Positions 27,426-35,687 of a stretch of DNA of 64,000 nucleotides are shown here, one piece after another (the stretch's first letter is position 1; every line of letters begins with the position of its first letter). Under the pieces are notes generated by a model. It was not told the DNA's origin. It did not search any database and saw only the letters and a program-made list of their open reading frames with translations. The stretch is taken from NCBI GenBank assembly GCA_964616465.1, contig CAZTTO010000005.1, forward strand, positions 62,001 to 126,000, in the 5' to 3' direction. Origin of the DNA: JAFLBI01 sp964616465 (GTDB taxonomy: Bacteria; Bacteroidota; Bacteroidia; Chitinophagales; Chitinophagaceae). The position numbers and the translations under genes were made by a program.

Positions 27426-28667
27426 ATGACAAAGATTAGATTGAACACCACTCGTTTTTTGCTGATTGCTACCTTCTTTTTAGGTTCTCTTGTAAGTAAC
27501 AAAACGTTTGGTCAGGACGGAAAAGCTTTATACTCTCAAAACTGTGCTTCCTGTCATGCTATTAATAAAGACCTGACAGGCCCTGCTTTGAAGGATGTTG
27601 AAAGTCGTTGGTCCAGCAAAGAATTGTTGGTGACCTGGATTCGCAACTGGAATGCCGCTGTGGCTACCGGCGATCCTTATGCAGTGAAGATGAAGGATTG
27701 GAGTCCTGCTGCAATGAACACTTTCCCAAGTTTAAGTGATGCAGATATTGATGCCATCTTAGGTTACATCAAAACAGCTTCTGCCGCTCCAGCTCCTGTT
27801 CCAGGTGCTGCTGCCGAAGGTGCCCCAGCTGCGGAAGGTGATAGCACTTTGGTTTTCGGTATCTTAACATTAGTATTAGCTGTTATTGCATTGATCTTGT
27901 TACAGGTAAACAGCAATTTGAAAAAGTTGTCTGATGAAAAAGAAGGTGTGGTATCTCTTGAGCCTGTGCCTTTCTGGAGAAACAAGACATATATAGCTAT
28001 GTTAACTGTTGTTTTGTTTGTAGTGGGTGGTTATTTAACCTCAAAAGGGGCCATAGCACTTGGACGTAGCAAAGACTATCAGCCAGAGCAACCTATCTAT
28101 TATTCCCATAAAGTACACGCTGGAGTTAACCAGATCAACTGTTTATATTGTCATGGTGGTGCTGCTGAAGGCAAGCATGCGAACATTCCTTCTGTGAATG
28201 TGTGTATGAACTGTCACATGGCCATTAATGAATACAATGGTGAGAAGTTGTATGATGAGGAAGGAAAAGAAATTGATGGAACTGCGGAAATCCAAAAATT
28301 ATACAAGTACGCAGGTTATGAGCCAGGTAAACCTTGGGATCCTTCAAAGGCGAAGCCAATTGAGTGGATTAAAATTCACAATCTGCCTGACCACGTTTAC
28401 TTCAACCATGCTCAACACGTAGTAGCTGGAAAAGTAGCTTGTCAAACTTGTCACGGTGAAATTCAAAATATGGGTGAAGTGTATCAGTTCAGCGACCTAA
28501 GCATGGGCTGGTGCGTAAACTGTCACCGTGAAACAAAAGTTCAATTCAAAGACAATGGTTTCTACAGCATTTATGAAAAGTACCACAACGATATTAAGAG
28601 TGGTAAAATGGATGCAGTAACCGTTGAGAAGATTGGCGGAACTGAGTGTCAAAAATGTCACTATTAA
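27426..28667 (+). CDS. actA: Alternative complex III multiheme cytochrome c subunit ActA
   Basis: A 413-residue multihaem cytochrome of alternative complex III, which oxidises quinol and passes electrons to cytochrome oxidase. Six CXXCH haem sites are visible at Cys40, 239, 260, 339, 363 and 408. Behind a signal peptide, the first site sits in a separate monohaem cytochrome c domain (CASCHAINKDLTGPAL), followed by an Ala/Pro linker and two hydrophobic segments (about residues 140-165 and 185-210). The C-terminal pentahaem part comes last. The pentahaem part corresponds to classical ActA; the N-terminal monohaem domain is an added module. The ATG at 27426 gives a signal peptide (MTKIRLNTTRFLLIATFFLG) and is preferred to upstream starts. 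actB follows after 57 bases. Confidence 0.93.
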   Translation: MTKIRLNTTRFLLIATFFLGSLVSNKTFGQDGKALYSQNCASCHAINKDLTGPALKDVESRWSSKELLVTWIRNWNAAVATGDPYAVKMKDWSPAAMNTFPSLSDADIDAILGYIKTASAAPAPVPGAAAEGAPAAEGDSTLVFGILTLVLAVIALILLQVNSNLKKLSDEKEGVVSLEPVPFWRNKTYIAMLTVVLFVVGGYLTSKGAIALGRSKDYQPEQPIYYSHKVHAGVNQINCLYCHGGAAEGKHANIPSVNVCMNCHMAINEYNGEKLYDEEGKEIDGTAEIQKLYKYAGYEPGKPWDPSKAKPIEWIKIHNLPDHVYFNHAQHVVAGKVACQTCHGEIQNMGEVYQFSDLSMGWCVNCHRETKVQFKDNGFYSIYEKYHNDIKSGKMDAVTVEKIGGTECQKCHY

Positions 28668-28724
28668 TTTTATCTGAGACGAAGTAATATATAACGCATT
28701 CGCACACTACTGAATTAACACATT

Positions 28725-31700
28725 ATGGAGAAAAAGTACTGGCAGAGTTTTGGAGCTTTGAATCAATCTGATGCATACCAGAAGGATGTTCAAAACGAAT
28801 TCAAGGAAGAGCTTCCTGCTTTGTCTGAAGATTCCAATTTGTTGGAGGCGAAAACCCCTCGTAGGGATTTTTTAAAGTATTTAGGTTTCAGTACTGCTGC
28901 TGCTGCAGTGGCTGCAAGCTGTGAGATGCCTGTTAAAAAGGCAATTCCTTTCGTTAATAAGCCTGAAAATATTACCCCTGGTGTAGCTAATTATTATGCT
29001 ACCACTTATGTTCAAGATGGTGATGTAGTGAGTGTGTTAGCGAAAGTGCGTGATGGTCGTCCAATTAAGATTGAAGGCAATGATTTGTCTGCAATCAATG
29101 GCGGTGGTACATCTGCAAGAGCGCAAGCTTCGGTACTTGATTTATACGATACAGCCCGCCTTCGTTTCCCTTCAATTGAGGGTAAAGAGGTTACCTTTGA
29201 AGCGGTTGATAAAGCGGTTGCTGAGGCAATGAGCGGACTAACAGGTTCTGTTGTATTATTAACTTCTAGTATTGTTTCTCCTTCTACTAAAGCTGTTATT
29301 GCGCAGTTTTTAGCAAAATACCCAGGTAGCAAGCATGTAACCTATGATGCAGTGAGCTACAGCGGTATGTTAGATGCAAATCAGGCTACTTATGGTAAGC
29401 GCGTTCTACCATCTTACCATTTTGAAAAAGCTAAGACAATTGTAAGCTTAGGAGCAGATTTCTTAGGTACTTGGTTAAGTCCAGTTGAGTTTTCTAAGCA
29501 GTATGCTGCTGGAAAGCGCATCAACGAGAAGGACCCAAGCATGAGCAAGCATATTCATTTTGAAAGCGTTGCAACTATAACAGGTTCTAATGCTGATGAA
29601 AAATACACACATCGTCCTTCTGAAACTGGTATGATTGCCGCTGCATTATTAGCTGCAGTGCGTGGTGAAGCAGTGAATGTTGCCGATGAAAAATTAAAGA
29701 AGGGTATTGCAGCTGCTGCAAAGTCCTTGAATGAGCAAAAGGGCGCTGCTTTAGTAGTTTGCGGAAGCAACGACCCATCTGTACAAATTGTAGTAAATGC
29801 TATCAACGAAGCGGTTGGTGCAAACGGAACTACCATCAACTGGGCTCATACCAGCAACATTCGTTCTGGTAACGATGCAGAAATGGCGCAGTTGGTTAAA
29901 GATATGAATGCCGGTTCAGTAGGTGCTTTGTTGGTGTATGGTGCTAACCCTGCATACAACTGGTACGATGCTCCATCATTCGTTGCTGGATTGAAGAAAG
30001 TAAAAGTTTCTATTTCTTTCAATTCAAAACTTGACGAAACAACTGAGCTTTGTAGATTCTCTCTTCCTGATCATCATTATTTGGAAAGCTGGGGGGATGC
30101 AGAGCCTAAAACAAATTATTTCTCTTTCATTCAGCCTACTATTCACCCATTATTCAAAACACGTCAGTGGCAAGATAGCTTGTTGAAGTGGTCCGGAGCT
30201 ACTGTTGATTATGTTAGCTTCTTAAAACAATTCTGGGGTGCTAAAGTGGGCGGTGAAGCTGGCTGGAATGCTGCACTTGAAAAAGGTGTATGGCAGCCAG
30301 ATGCTCCATCCGTAGCGTCAACTGCTTTTAATGGAGCTGCTGTAGCTGCTGCAGTTGATACCGCTCGCGCAGCTGCTAAAAAAGACGGATTAGAAGTTGT
30401 ATTATATCAAAAAGTAGGTATTGGCGAAGGTCAGGGAGCAAGTAACCCTTGGTTACAAGAATTACCGGATCCAGTGAGCCGTGCTACTTGGGATAACTAC
30501 TTTGTAATTGCCCCATCATTAGCTAAAACCTTGTTGGGTATTGATCTCAGCAATGGTGGTCAGGCCGATGCTTATGAGGTAAATCCACCTAAGAAGGTGA
30601 TTGAAGTAAAAGTAGGTAACCAAACCCTTTCTTTACCAACCCTTATTATTCCTGGTACAGATCCTAATACAATTGCAGTAGCTGTTGGTTATGGCCGTTC
30701 AGCTAAAACTGGTAAAGCTGCTGAAGGAGCTGGTAAAAATGCTTACCCACTTGCTAGCTTCAATGGTTCATTCGTTGCTTACCATGCTTCAAATGCAACT
30801 GCTACTCTTACAAAAGATAAATATCCTGTTGCACTTACTCAAACACACTTCCGCTACGACACTGAACAAGGTAATCGTACTGAAGTGATGAAAGAGCTGA
30901 CTTTAGGAGATTTCAAAAAACACCCAAGCGAAATTTACGACGAGCGTGCTAAGGAATTAGAACCATGGGGTGGTATTGAGAAGTTTGAAAGTGATGGTAC
31001 TATTTATCCAGTGTTCGATCGTCCAGGTATAAAGTGGGGTATGAGTGTTGACTTAAACACTTGTACTGGTTGCGGTGCTTGTGTTGTAGCATGTAATGCT
31101 GAAAACAACATTCCTGTTGTTGGTAAAACAGAAGTTATGCGTGGCCACGAAATGCATTGGTTGCGTATTGATAAATATTATAGCGGTGATTTGGATAACC
31201 CTCAAGTGGTGTTCCAACCATTGATGTGTCAGCATTGCGATAACGCTCCTTGTGAAAACGTATGTCCAGTAGCTGCTACCAACCACAGCAGTGAAGGTTT
31301 GAACCAAATGACGTACAACCGTTGTATTGGTACCCGTTATTGCGCTAATAACTGTCCTTATAAAGTACGTCGTTTTAACTGGGCTGATTATACTGGTTCT
31401 GATAGCTTCGCTAACAACCAAGAAGGTATTATCAGCGATGTTACTATGGATATGCAGGATGATTTAACTAGAATGGTATTGAATCCTGATGTAACTGTAA
31501 GAAGTCGTGGTGTAATTGAAAAATGTTCTTTCTGCGTTCAGCGTTTACAAGAAGGTAAATTGAAGGCTAAGAAAGAAAGCCGTCCTCTAGAAGACAGCGA
31601 TGTAAAAGTTGCTTGTCAGCAGGCTTGTCCTACCAACGCAATCGTGTTTGGTAATGCAAACAACAAGGAGAGCGCAATTACTATGACAAGAATGGACAAT

Positions 31701-31796
31701 AAGCTGCGTACCTTCTTCTCGCTTGAAATGTTACACGTATTGCCAAATGTGAATTATATGGCTAAAGTGCGTAATACATCTTCTGCTCACACTTAA
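28725..31796 (+). CDS. actB: Alternative complex III iron-sulfur subunit ActB (molybdopterin-like plus 4Fe-4S domains)
   Basis: A 1023-residue fusion of a molybdopterin-oxidoreductase-like domain and a ferredoxin-type domain, on the periplasmic face of alternative complex III. Near the N-terminus a twin-arginine-like TPRRDFLKYLGFSTAAAAVAASC segment suggests folded export and a possible lipid-modified Cys. The long middle part follows the Mo-enzyme fold, which in ActB is known to lack the cofactor. The last ~270 residues carry cysteine clusters CTGCGACVVAC, CQHCDNAPCENVC, CIGTRYCANNC, CSFC and CQQACP for iron-sulfur clusters. It is followed not by actC but by the inserted lipoprotein cassette. 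No terminator is visible after it. Confidence 0.95.
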   Translation: MEKKYWQSFGALNQSDAYQKDVQNEFKEELPALSEDSNLLEAKTPRRDFLKYLGFSTAAAAVAASCEMPVKKAIPFVNKPENITPGVANYYATTYVQDGDVVSVLAKVRDGRPIKIEGNDLSAINGGGTSARAQASVLDLYDTARLRFPSIEGKEVTFEAVDKAVAEAMSGLTGSVVLLTSSIVSPSTKAVIAQFLAKYPGSKHVTYDAVSYSGMLDANQATYGKRVLPSYHFEKAKTIVSLGADFLGTWLSPVEFSKQYAAGKRINEKDPSMSKHIHFESVATITGSNADEKYTHRPSETGMIAAALLAAVRGEAVNVADEKLKKGIAAAAKSLNEQKGAALVVCGSNDPSVQIVVNAINEAVGANGTTINWAHTSNIRSGNDAEMAQLVKDMNAGSVGALLVYGANPAYNWYDAPSFVAGLKKVKVSISFNSKLDETTELCRFSLPDHHYLESWGDAEPKTNYFSFIQPTIHPLFKTRQWQDSLLKWSGATVDYVSFLKQFWGAKVGGEAGWNAALEKGVWQPDAPSVASTAFNGAAVAAAVDTARAAAKKDGLEVVLYQKVGIGEGQGASNPWLQELPDPVSRATWDNYFVIAPSLAKTLLGIDLSNGGQADAYEVNPPKKVIEVKVGNQTLSLPTLIIPGTDPNTIAVAVGYGRSAKTGKAAEGAGKNAYPLASFNGSFVAYHASNATATLTKDKYPVALTQTHFRYDTEQGNRTEVMKELTLGDFKKHPSEIYDERAKELEPWGGIEKFESDGTIYPVFDRPGIKWGMSVDLNTCTGCGACVVACNAENNIPVVGKTEVMRGHEMHWLRIDKYYSGDLDNPQVVFQPLMCQHCDNAPCENVCPVAATNHSSEGLNQMTYNRCIGTRYCANNCPYKVRRFNWADYTGSDSFANNQEGIISDVTMDMQDDLTRMVLNPDVTVRSRGVIEKCSFCVQRLQEGKLKAKKESRPLEDSDVKVACQQACPTNAIVFGNANNKESAITMTRMDNKLRTFFSLEMLHVLPNVNYMAKVRNTSSAHT

Positions 31797-31840
31797 ATTA
31801 ATATTTCTAAAATCTTTCTAAATAAGCAAAACAAACTTGT

Positions 31841-33142
31841 ATGCGAAGCATTTTTTCAAAGATTTTTAAATTTGCGATAGCTGCTATTATACTAAGTGTT
31901 GTAGCTTGCAATAAAACATTTGATGACAGTACCAATGACAATATTGATAATATTTTTTTCAAAAGAAATCCAATTTTAGAAAATGTTTTCTCAAATTTAA
32001 ATAGTGGATATGCCAATGATGCGGATTTGAATTTTGTAATTTCCAAATACAAGGAGTTAGATTCAAAAGAGCATTTTTCATTTGAGTTATATTCTAAATT
32101 TGGTTTACCCTTGTGGGATTTAGGTATAGCATTAAAAAATGAAAATAAACTTAAAACAATTGTTATCCCATTTGAAAAAAAGTATAACGACAAGTCACTT
32201 TTGCTCTTTGCATATTTTGAAACAGAAAATAGAGTAGTTTTTAAGTTAGTAGACGATAAAACCGTACAAAACAAGCTTTTACCCGCTGGTCACAACAATG
32301 CTAATACATTTACTAAAGAAGCTTTAGATTGGCTTTTTAAAACAGGGGAGAAAAACAGAGAGAAATATTATAACAAAAATTTCCAAGGAGCAAATGAAGG
32401 CGAAAAAACAATCAGTAATTCAACAACAATTTCATGGGAATGTTGGTACACGGTCACTTACTATGAAAATGGAGATATTGAAATAAGCAATACGCAGTGT
32501 CGTTTCACAATTCATTTCTCATTTTCTGCGATGGTACAATTAGAACCTACTTTTGAAATAGGTGGCGGAGGTGGCTTTGTTATGATAGGTTTCCCCTTTG
32601 ATTTTGATTCTTCCAATCTTTATAATGGGATTGGAGAAAAACCCATTTTAGAGTATGCTGATTCTGCGAAATGTACAGCAATGAATGACATTTGGAATAA
32701 TTATCCAAATAATGAAGTCATTTCATTTATTACTGCTGATGGTAAAATTATTGTCACTGATATATTACCACTTGATGGAGGAATAACAAGAGGGCTCTAT
32801 AAGTATTTTGATGCATTCACCAATTCATTTAAATACTATTATACATTTCCAGTTTCAGAGGGGGCCCCCTCTCAAACCTATTCAGGGATGGTAAATAATG
32901 GAAGTTATTACTTTATTCCTGTTGTTGCATCAATTCACACTCACACTCCATGTCGACAAGATGGTACAAATGGAGTTTCTCATAATGTAGGTAAAGCAGA
33001 TAAAGACTTTGCATTAAATAATTCTGGATTAAGAAACTGGGTAATTGGGTGCGGAGCTATTGCTCAGTTTGACCATATTAATCCTAACTTCTATAATATA
33101 CAAAATGGTCCTTTATCAAGCACTTGTAGTATGATAAACTAG
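31841..33142 (+). CDS. Modular lipoprotein A: shared N-terminal module with JAB-like C-terminal domain
   Basis: A 433-residue predicted lipoprotein (lipobox SVVAC, Cys23). Residues 5-244 are identical to lipoprotein B at 33767 and form a module I do not recognise, with GLPLWDLG, KTIVIPFEKKY and two Cys in the segment SWECWYTVTYYENG...TQCRF. A glycine run (Gly241-245) joins it to a unique C-terminal domain of about 190 residues. There, EVISFITADGKIIVTDILPL precedes VVASIHTH (His366, His368), an Asp-rich loop and SHNVGKADKDFA (Ser380, Asp387). This spacing recalls the HxH...S...D metal site of JAB/MPN-type proteases, but the S-to-D distance is longer than in the canonical motif, so the assignment is tentative. 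The neighbouring small gene starts 10 bases downstream. Confidence 0.65.
   Translation: MRSIFSKIFKFAIAAIILSVVACNKTFDDSTNDNIDNIFFKRNPILENVFSNLNSGYANDADLNFVISKYKELDSKEHFSFELYSKFGLPLWDLGIALKNENKLKTIVIPFEKKYNDKSLLLFAYFETENRVVFKLVDDKTVQNKLLPAGHNNANTFTKEALDWLFKTGEKNREKYYNKNFQGANEGEKTISNSTTISWECWYTVTYYENGDIEISNTQCRFTIHFSFSAMVQLEPTFEIGGGGGFVMIGFPFDFDSSNLYNGIGEKPILEYADSAKCTAMNDIWNNYPNNEVISFITADGKIIVTDILPLDGGITRGLYKYFDAFTNSFKYYYTFPVSEGAPSQTYSGMVNNGSYYFIPVVASIHTHTPCRQDGTNGVSHNVGKADKDFALNNSGLRNWVIGCGAIAQFDHINPNFYNIQNGPLSSTCSMIN
31851..32572 (+). repeat. Direct repeat, copy 1 (shared 5' module of lipoprotein genes)
   Basis: 722 bp matching 33777-34498 at a constant offset of 1926 bases without gaps. I see only two differences, T/C at 32540 and T/G at 32563, both synonymous. 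The match begins within the fourth codon of the ORF and stops exactly in the glycine-codon run. Confidence 0.95.
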
Positions 33143-33152
33143 CCTTTAATTT

Positions 33153-33704
33153 ATGAAAAAAATCTCATTACTTTATTACCTATTATTTACCTTGATAACT
33201 AGCACAAGAATTTATAGTCAAGATATCAAGAAAATCAGTAATGATTACAATATTTGTTTCAAAAAGGTAATTAAAATAACAATATGTGATACTTCATTAG
33301 TAAATAAAATCATTCAATATATAGATATTTTAAAAGACAATGATTCGTTGTTTGACACTTATGGGTATTTAAAAATGTTTTTAAGACAACAGGGTGAAAA
33401 TAAGTCAGAAAGTCTGCAAAGGTGTTTTTATTTACAGCCATCTTTTTATTATTTTAATAAAAGTGATAGCAGCAAGAAATTTCCCCTTTTTTATACAAAA
33501 ATTTATGGGAAGTTAATATTAATATATTCTGACATAATAAATTATGGTCTGACAAAAACAAATAAAAATCAGTTTGCTCGAATAGTTAATAGAACTCTAC
33601 CAAAACAAAAATTATTAAAATTCGTAAATAGTGAAGGAAATAAAATTACATTAAATCCTGTTGGGCACATAAATATTGATAAAGGTGTAGAAATATGCGA
33701 TTAG
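33153..33704 (+). CDS. Small secreted protein, partner of lipoprotein A, function unknown
   Basis: A 183-residue protein with signal peptide MKKISLLYYLLFTLITSTRIYS and a cleavage-like site before QDIKK. The mature part is Lys/Asn/Ile-rich with several Cys (CFKK, ICDTS, CFYL, EICD) and no motif I recognise. It starts 10 bases after the stop of lipoprotein A, so the two are probably co-translated. Its place, size and export signal are what one would expect of a periplasmic immunity or accessory protein for the upstream effector-like lipoprotein, but there is no direct sequence evidence. It shows no evident similarity to the partner of lipoprotein B at 35140. Confidence 0.6.
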   Translation: MKKISLLYYLLFTLITSTRIYSQDIKKISNDYNICFKKVIKITICDTSLVNKIIQYIDILKDNDSLFDTYGYLKMFLRQQGENKSESLQRCFYLQPSFYYFNKSDSSKKFPLFYTKIYGKLILIYSDIINYGLTKTNKNQFARIVNRTLPKQKLLKFVNSEGNKITLNPVGHINIDKGVEICD

Positions 33705-33766
33705 ATTGAATTATTCGCAACAATATAAATAACTTTGTGACCAATCTTAAGTAAATAGAATTATCA

Positions 33767-35152
33767 ATGCCAATGTTTTTTTCAAAGATTTTTAAATTTG
33801 CGATAGCTGCTATTATACTAAGTGTTGTAGCTTGCAATAAAACATTTGATGACAGTACCAATGACAATATTGATAATATTTTTTTCAAAAGAAATCCAAT
33901 TTTAGAAAATGTTTTCTCAAATTTAAATAGTGGATATGCCAATGATGCGGATTTGAATTTTGTAATTTCCAAATACAAGGAGTTAGATTCAAAAGAGCAT
34001 TTTTCATTTGAGTTATATTCTAAATTTGGTTTACCCTTGTGGGATTTAGGTATAGCATTAAAAAATGAAAATAAACTTAAAACAATTGTTATCCCATTTG
34101 AAAAAAAGTATAACGACAAGTCACTTTTGCTCTTTGCATATTTTGAAACAGAAAATAGAGTAGTTTTTAAGTTAGTAGACGATAAAACCGTACAAAACAA
34201 GCTTTTACCCGCTGGTCACAACAATGCTAATACATTTACTAAAGAAGCTTTAGATTGGCTTTTTAAAACAGGGGAGAAAAACAGAGAGAAATATTATAAC
34301 AAAAATTTCCAAGGAGCAAATGAAGGCGAAAAAACAATCAGTAATTCAACAACAATTTCATGGGAATGTTGGTACACGGTCACTTACTATGAAAATGGAG
34401 ATATTGAAATAAGCAATACGCAGTGTCGTTTCACAATTCATTTCTCATTTTCTGCGATGGTACAACTAGAACCTACTTTTGAAATAGGGGGCGGAGGTAA
34501 CTATTTTGATCATACTTTTAGTAAAAAAGATTCAATTATTAATCTTTTACAAGGTTATCCTTGTGCGCAGGATGTATTAAATGAAATGTTAGTTGATAGT
34601 GATGAATTGACAAAAAAAGTTCTTAAAGATGTTTTTGGCCTAGATGTAGTTCCAAGTATAAAATTTATTCCAAATCCATATTTAGCAGACACAATTGCAG
34701 GTCAAGCCAGAACTGAGAATGGTTCGCTTGCTAATTACATGGCTTTAATTGAATTAAATCCAAAATACTTAAATGGTTCTAAAGATTATATTGCCGCAAC
34801 TATTATACATGAATCTATTCATGCATATATCAGATATATGAGAAATACACTAGATACAAATGAATTTAAAAATTTATTTCCTATATATTGGAAATACAGA
34901 GGAAATGAAGCTGATCATCACGAGATGGCTGAGAAATATTTAAATTCAATGGCTAATTTTTTAAAGACCATGAATCCTAGGTTGTCTGAAAGTGTTGCAA
35001 AAGCTCTTGCATGGGGTGGGTTGAATAAAACCGAGATGTGGGGAGCACTAGGCGATTCCGAAAAAAACCAAATTCTGATTATCAATAATATAAGTAGTAA
35101 TCCAACTCAAAACCAAGCCGATTCATTAAACTTGAAAAAATGCCTAAACTAA
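33767..35152 (+). CDS. Modular lipoprotein B: shared N-terminal module with HESIH zinc-peptidase-like C-terminal domain
   Basis: A 461-residue predicted lipoprotein (Cys23 in SVVAC). Residues 5-244 are identical to lipoprotein A; at Gly244 the sequence switches to a unique domain of about 215 residues. It contains ATIIHESIHAYIRYM with the zinc motif HExxH at 348-352, and about 30 residues later NEADHHEMAEKY, where His384 or His385 could be the third ligand. This suits a small SprT/gluzincin-like metallopeptidase. LDVVPSIKFIPNP and YMALIELNPKYL look like strands ahead of the active-site helix. The initial codons differ from copy A (MPMF against MRSI), and a second ATG lies at 33773. The last 13 bases overlap the next gene. 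Confidence 0.7.
   Translation: MPMFFSKIFKFAIAAIILSVVACNKTFDDSTNDNIDNIFFKRNPILENVFSNLNSGYANDADLNFVISKYKELDSKEHFSFELYSKFGLPLWDLGIALKNENKLKTIVIPFEKKYNDKSLLLFAYFETENRVVFKLVDDKTVQNKLLPAGHNNANTFTKEALDWLFKTGEKNREKYYNKNFQGANEGEKTISNSTTISWECWYTVTYYENGDIEISNTQCRFTIHFSFSAMVQLEPTFEIGGGGNYFDHTFSKKDSIINLLQGYPCAQDVLNEMLVDSDELTKKVLKDVFGLDVVPSIKFIPNPYLADTIAGQARTENGSLANYMALIELNPKYLNGSKDYIAATIIHESIHAYIRYMRNTLDTNEFKNLFPIYWKYRGNEADHHEMAEKYLNSMANFLKTMNPRLSESVAKALAWGGLNKTEMWGALGDSEKNQILIINNISSNPTQNQADSLNLKKCLN
33777..34498 (+). repeat. Direct repeat, copy 2 (shared 5' module of lipoprotein genes)
   Basis: Second copy of the 722-bp block at 31851-32572. Upstream flanks of the two copies are unrelated, and downstream flanks diverge completely after GGCGGAGGT. 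The near-absence of substitutions implies a recent duplication or ongoing gene conversion. Confidence 0.95.
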
Positions 35153-35664
35153 ACAATATTTTTTTAAAAAAAATATTTTCAATTTGCGTTTTCTTTCTCA
35201 TTATTCCAAGTGGGAAAGGGTATGCTCAAATTTATTCAATAAATAATTTATTTGATTCTGTTTTATTAAATACAATTACAGGAGAACTGAGTGATTATGA
35301 AAATGGAAGTTCAGTATCTTTTTTAAGTTTTAAAATTGAAGATGGAAAAATTGAAATTATCAACACATGGTCTTCAAATTCAAATTCAAAAAAAATCCTT
35401 GATAAATTTTTTGAGCCTAGAAAAATCTTTTATTTGAAAAATAAAGAACAAACTTTTGGAACCTATATAATCCCAATAATCCAAATTATGTTTGACGACA
35501 ATATCAAAGACTTTAATGACCTAAATTGGAGAAATAATGATTTAACAAGCCTTAAAAAGTTCGGAAATCACTTTTCGCAACTTAATGAATTGGATATAAG
35601 ATTTTTAAATCCGGTTATAATTATATCTCAACCTCCTATTTCAAGGATTCGTAAAGAAAATTAA
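35140..35664 (+). CDS. Small secreted protein, partner of lipoprotein B, function unknown
   Basis: A 174-residue protein with signal peptide (IFLKKIFSICVFFLIIPSGKGYAQ) and a mature part rich in Asn, Lys and Ile without a motif I recognise. The ATG lies 13 bases inside the 3' end of lipoprotein B, so translation is probably coupled. Position and length parallel the partner of lipoprotein A, yet the sequences do not look related, as expected if each partner matches its own C-terminal domain (inference). The actC start codon follows 24 bases after its stop. Confidence 0.6.
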   Translation: MPKLNNIFLKKIFSICVFFLIIPSGKGYAQIYSINNLFDSVLLNTITGELSDYENGSSVSFLSFKIEDGKIEIINTWSSNSNSKKILDKFFEPRKIFYLKNKEQTFGTYIIPIIQIMFDDNIKDFNDLNWRNNDLTSLKKFGNHFSQLNELDIRFLNPVIIISQPPISRIRKEN

Positions 35665-35687
35665 TAACCATTTGATATGCTACATTT

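Larger units (their letters stand above)
31797..35687 (+). other. Cassette inserted between actB and actC: two modular lipoproteins with small secreted partners
   Basis: Four genes on the same strand as the act operon occupy the space between actB and actC, genes that are adjacent in described alternative complex III operons. The DNA is visibly richer in A+T than actB and actC. Two lipoprotein genes share an almost identical 5' half and differ completely in their 3' half; each is followed by a distinct signal-peptide protein of 174-183 residues. No transposase, integrase, terminal inverted repeat or clear target duplication was found at the edges, and no terminator separates the cassette from actB or actC, so it is probably carried on the act transcript. 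The layout resembles polymorphic effector/partner cassettes, which is inference. Confidence 0.7.

Noticed and set aside
31807..32274. Long minus-strand ORF (155 aa) antisense to lipoprotein A
   Set aside because: It is the reverse-strand reading of the shared module; the same ORF reappears antisense to lipoprotein B only because the DNA is duplicated. The plus-strand genes have signal peptides and conserved-type motifs.
33646..34200. Minus-strand ORF (184 aa) antisense to lipoprotein B
   Set aside because: Shadow of the duplicated module, with no start context or family resemblance.
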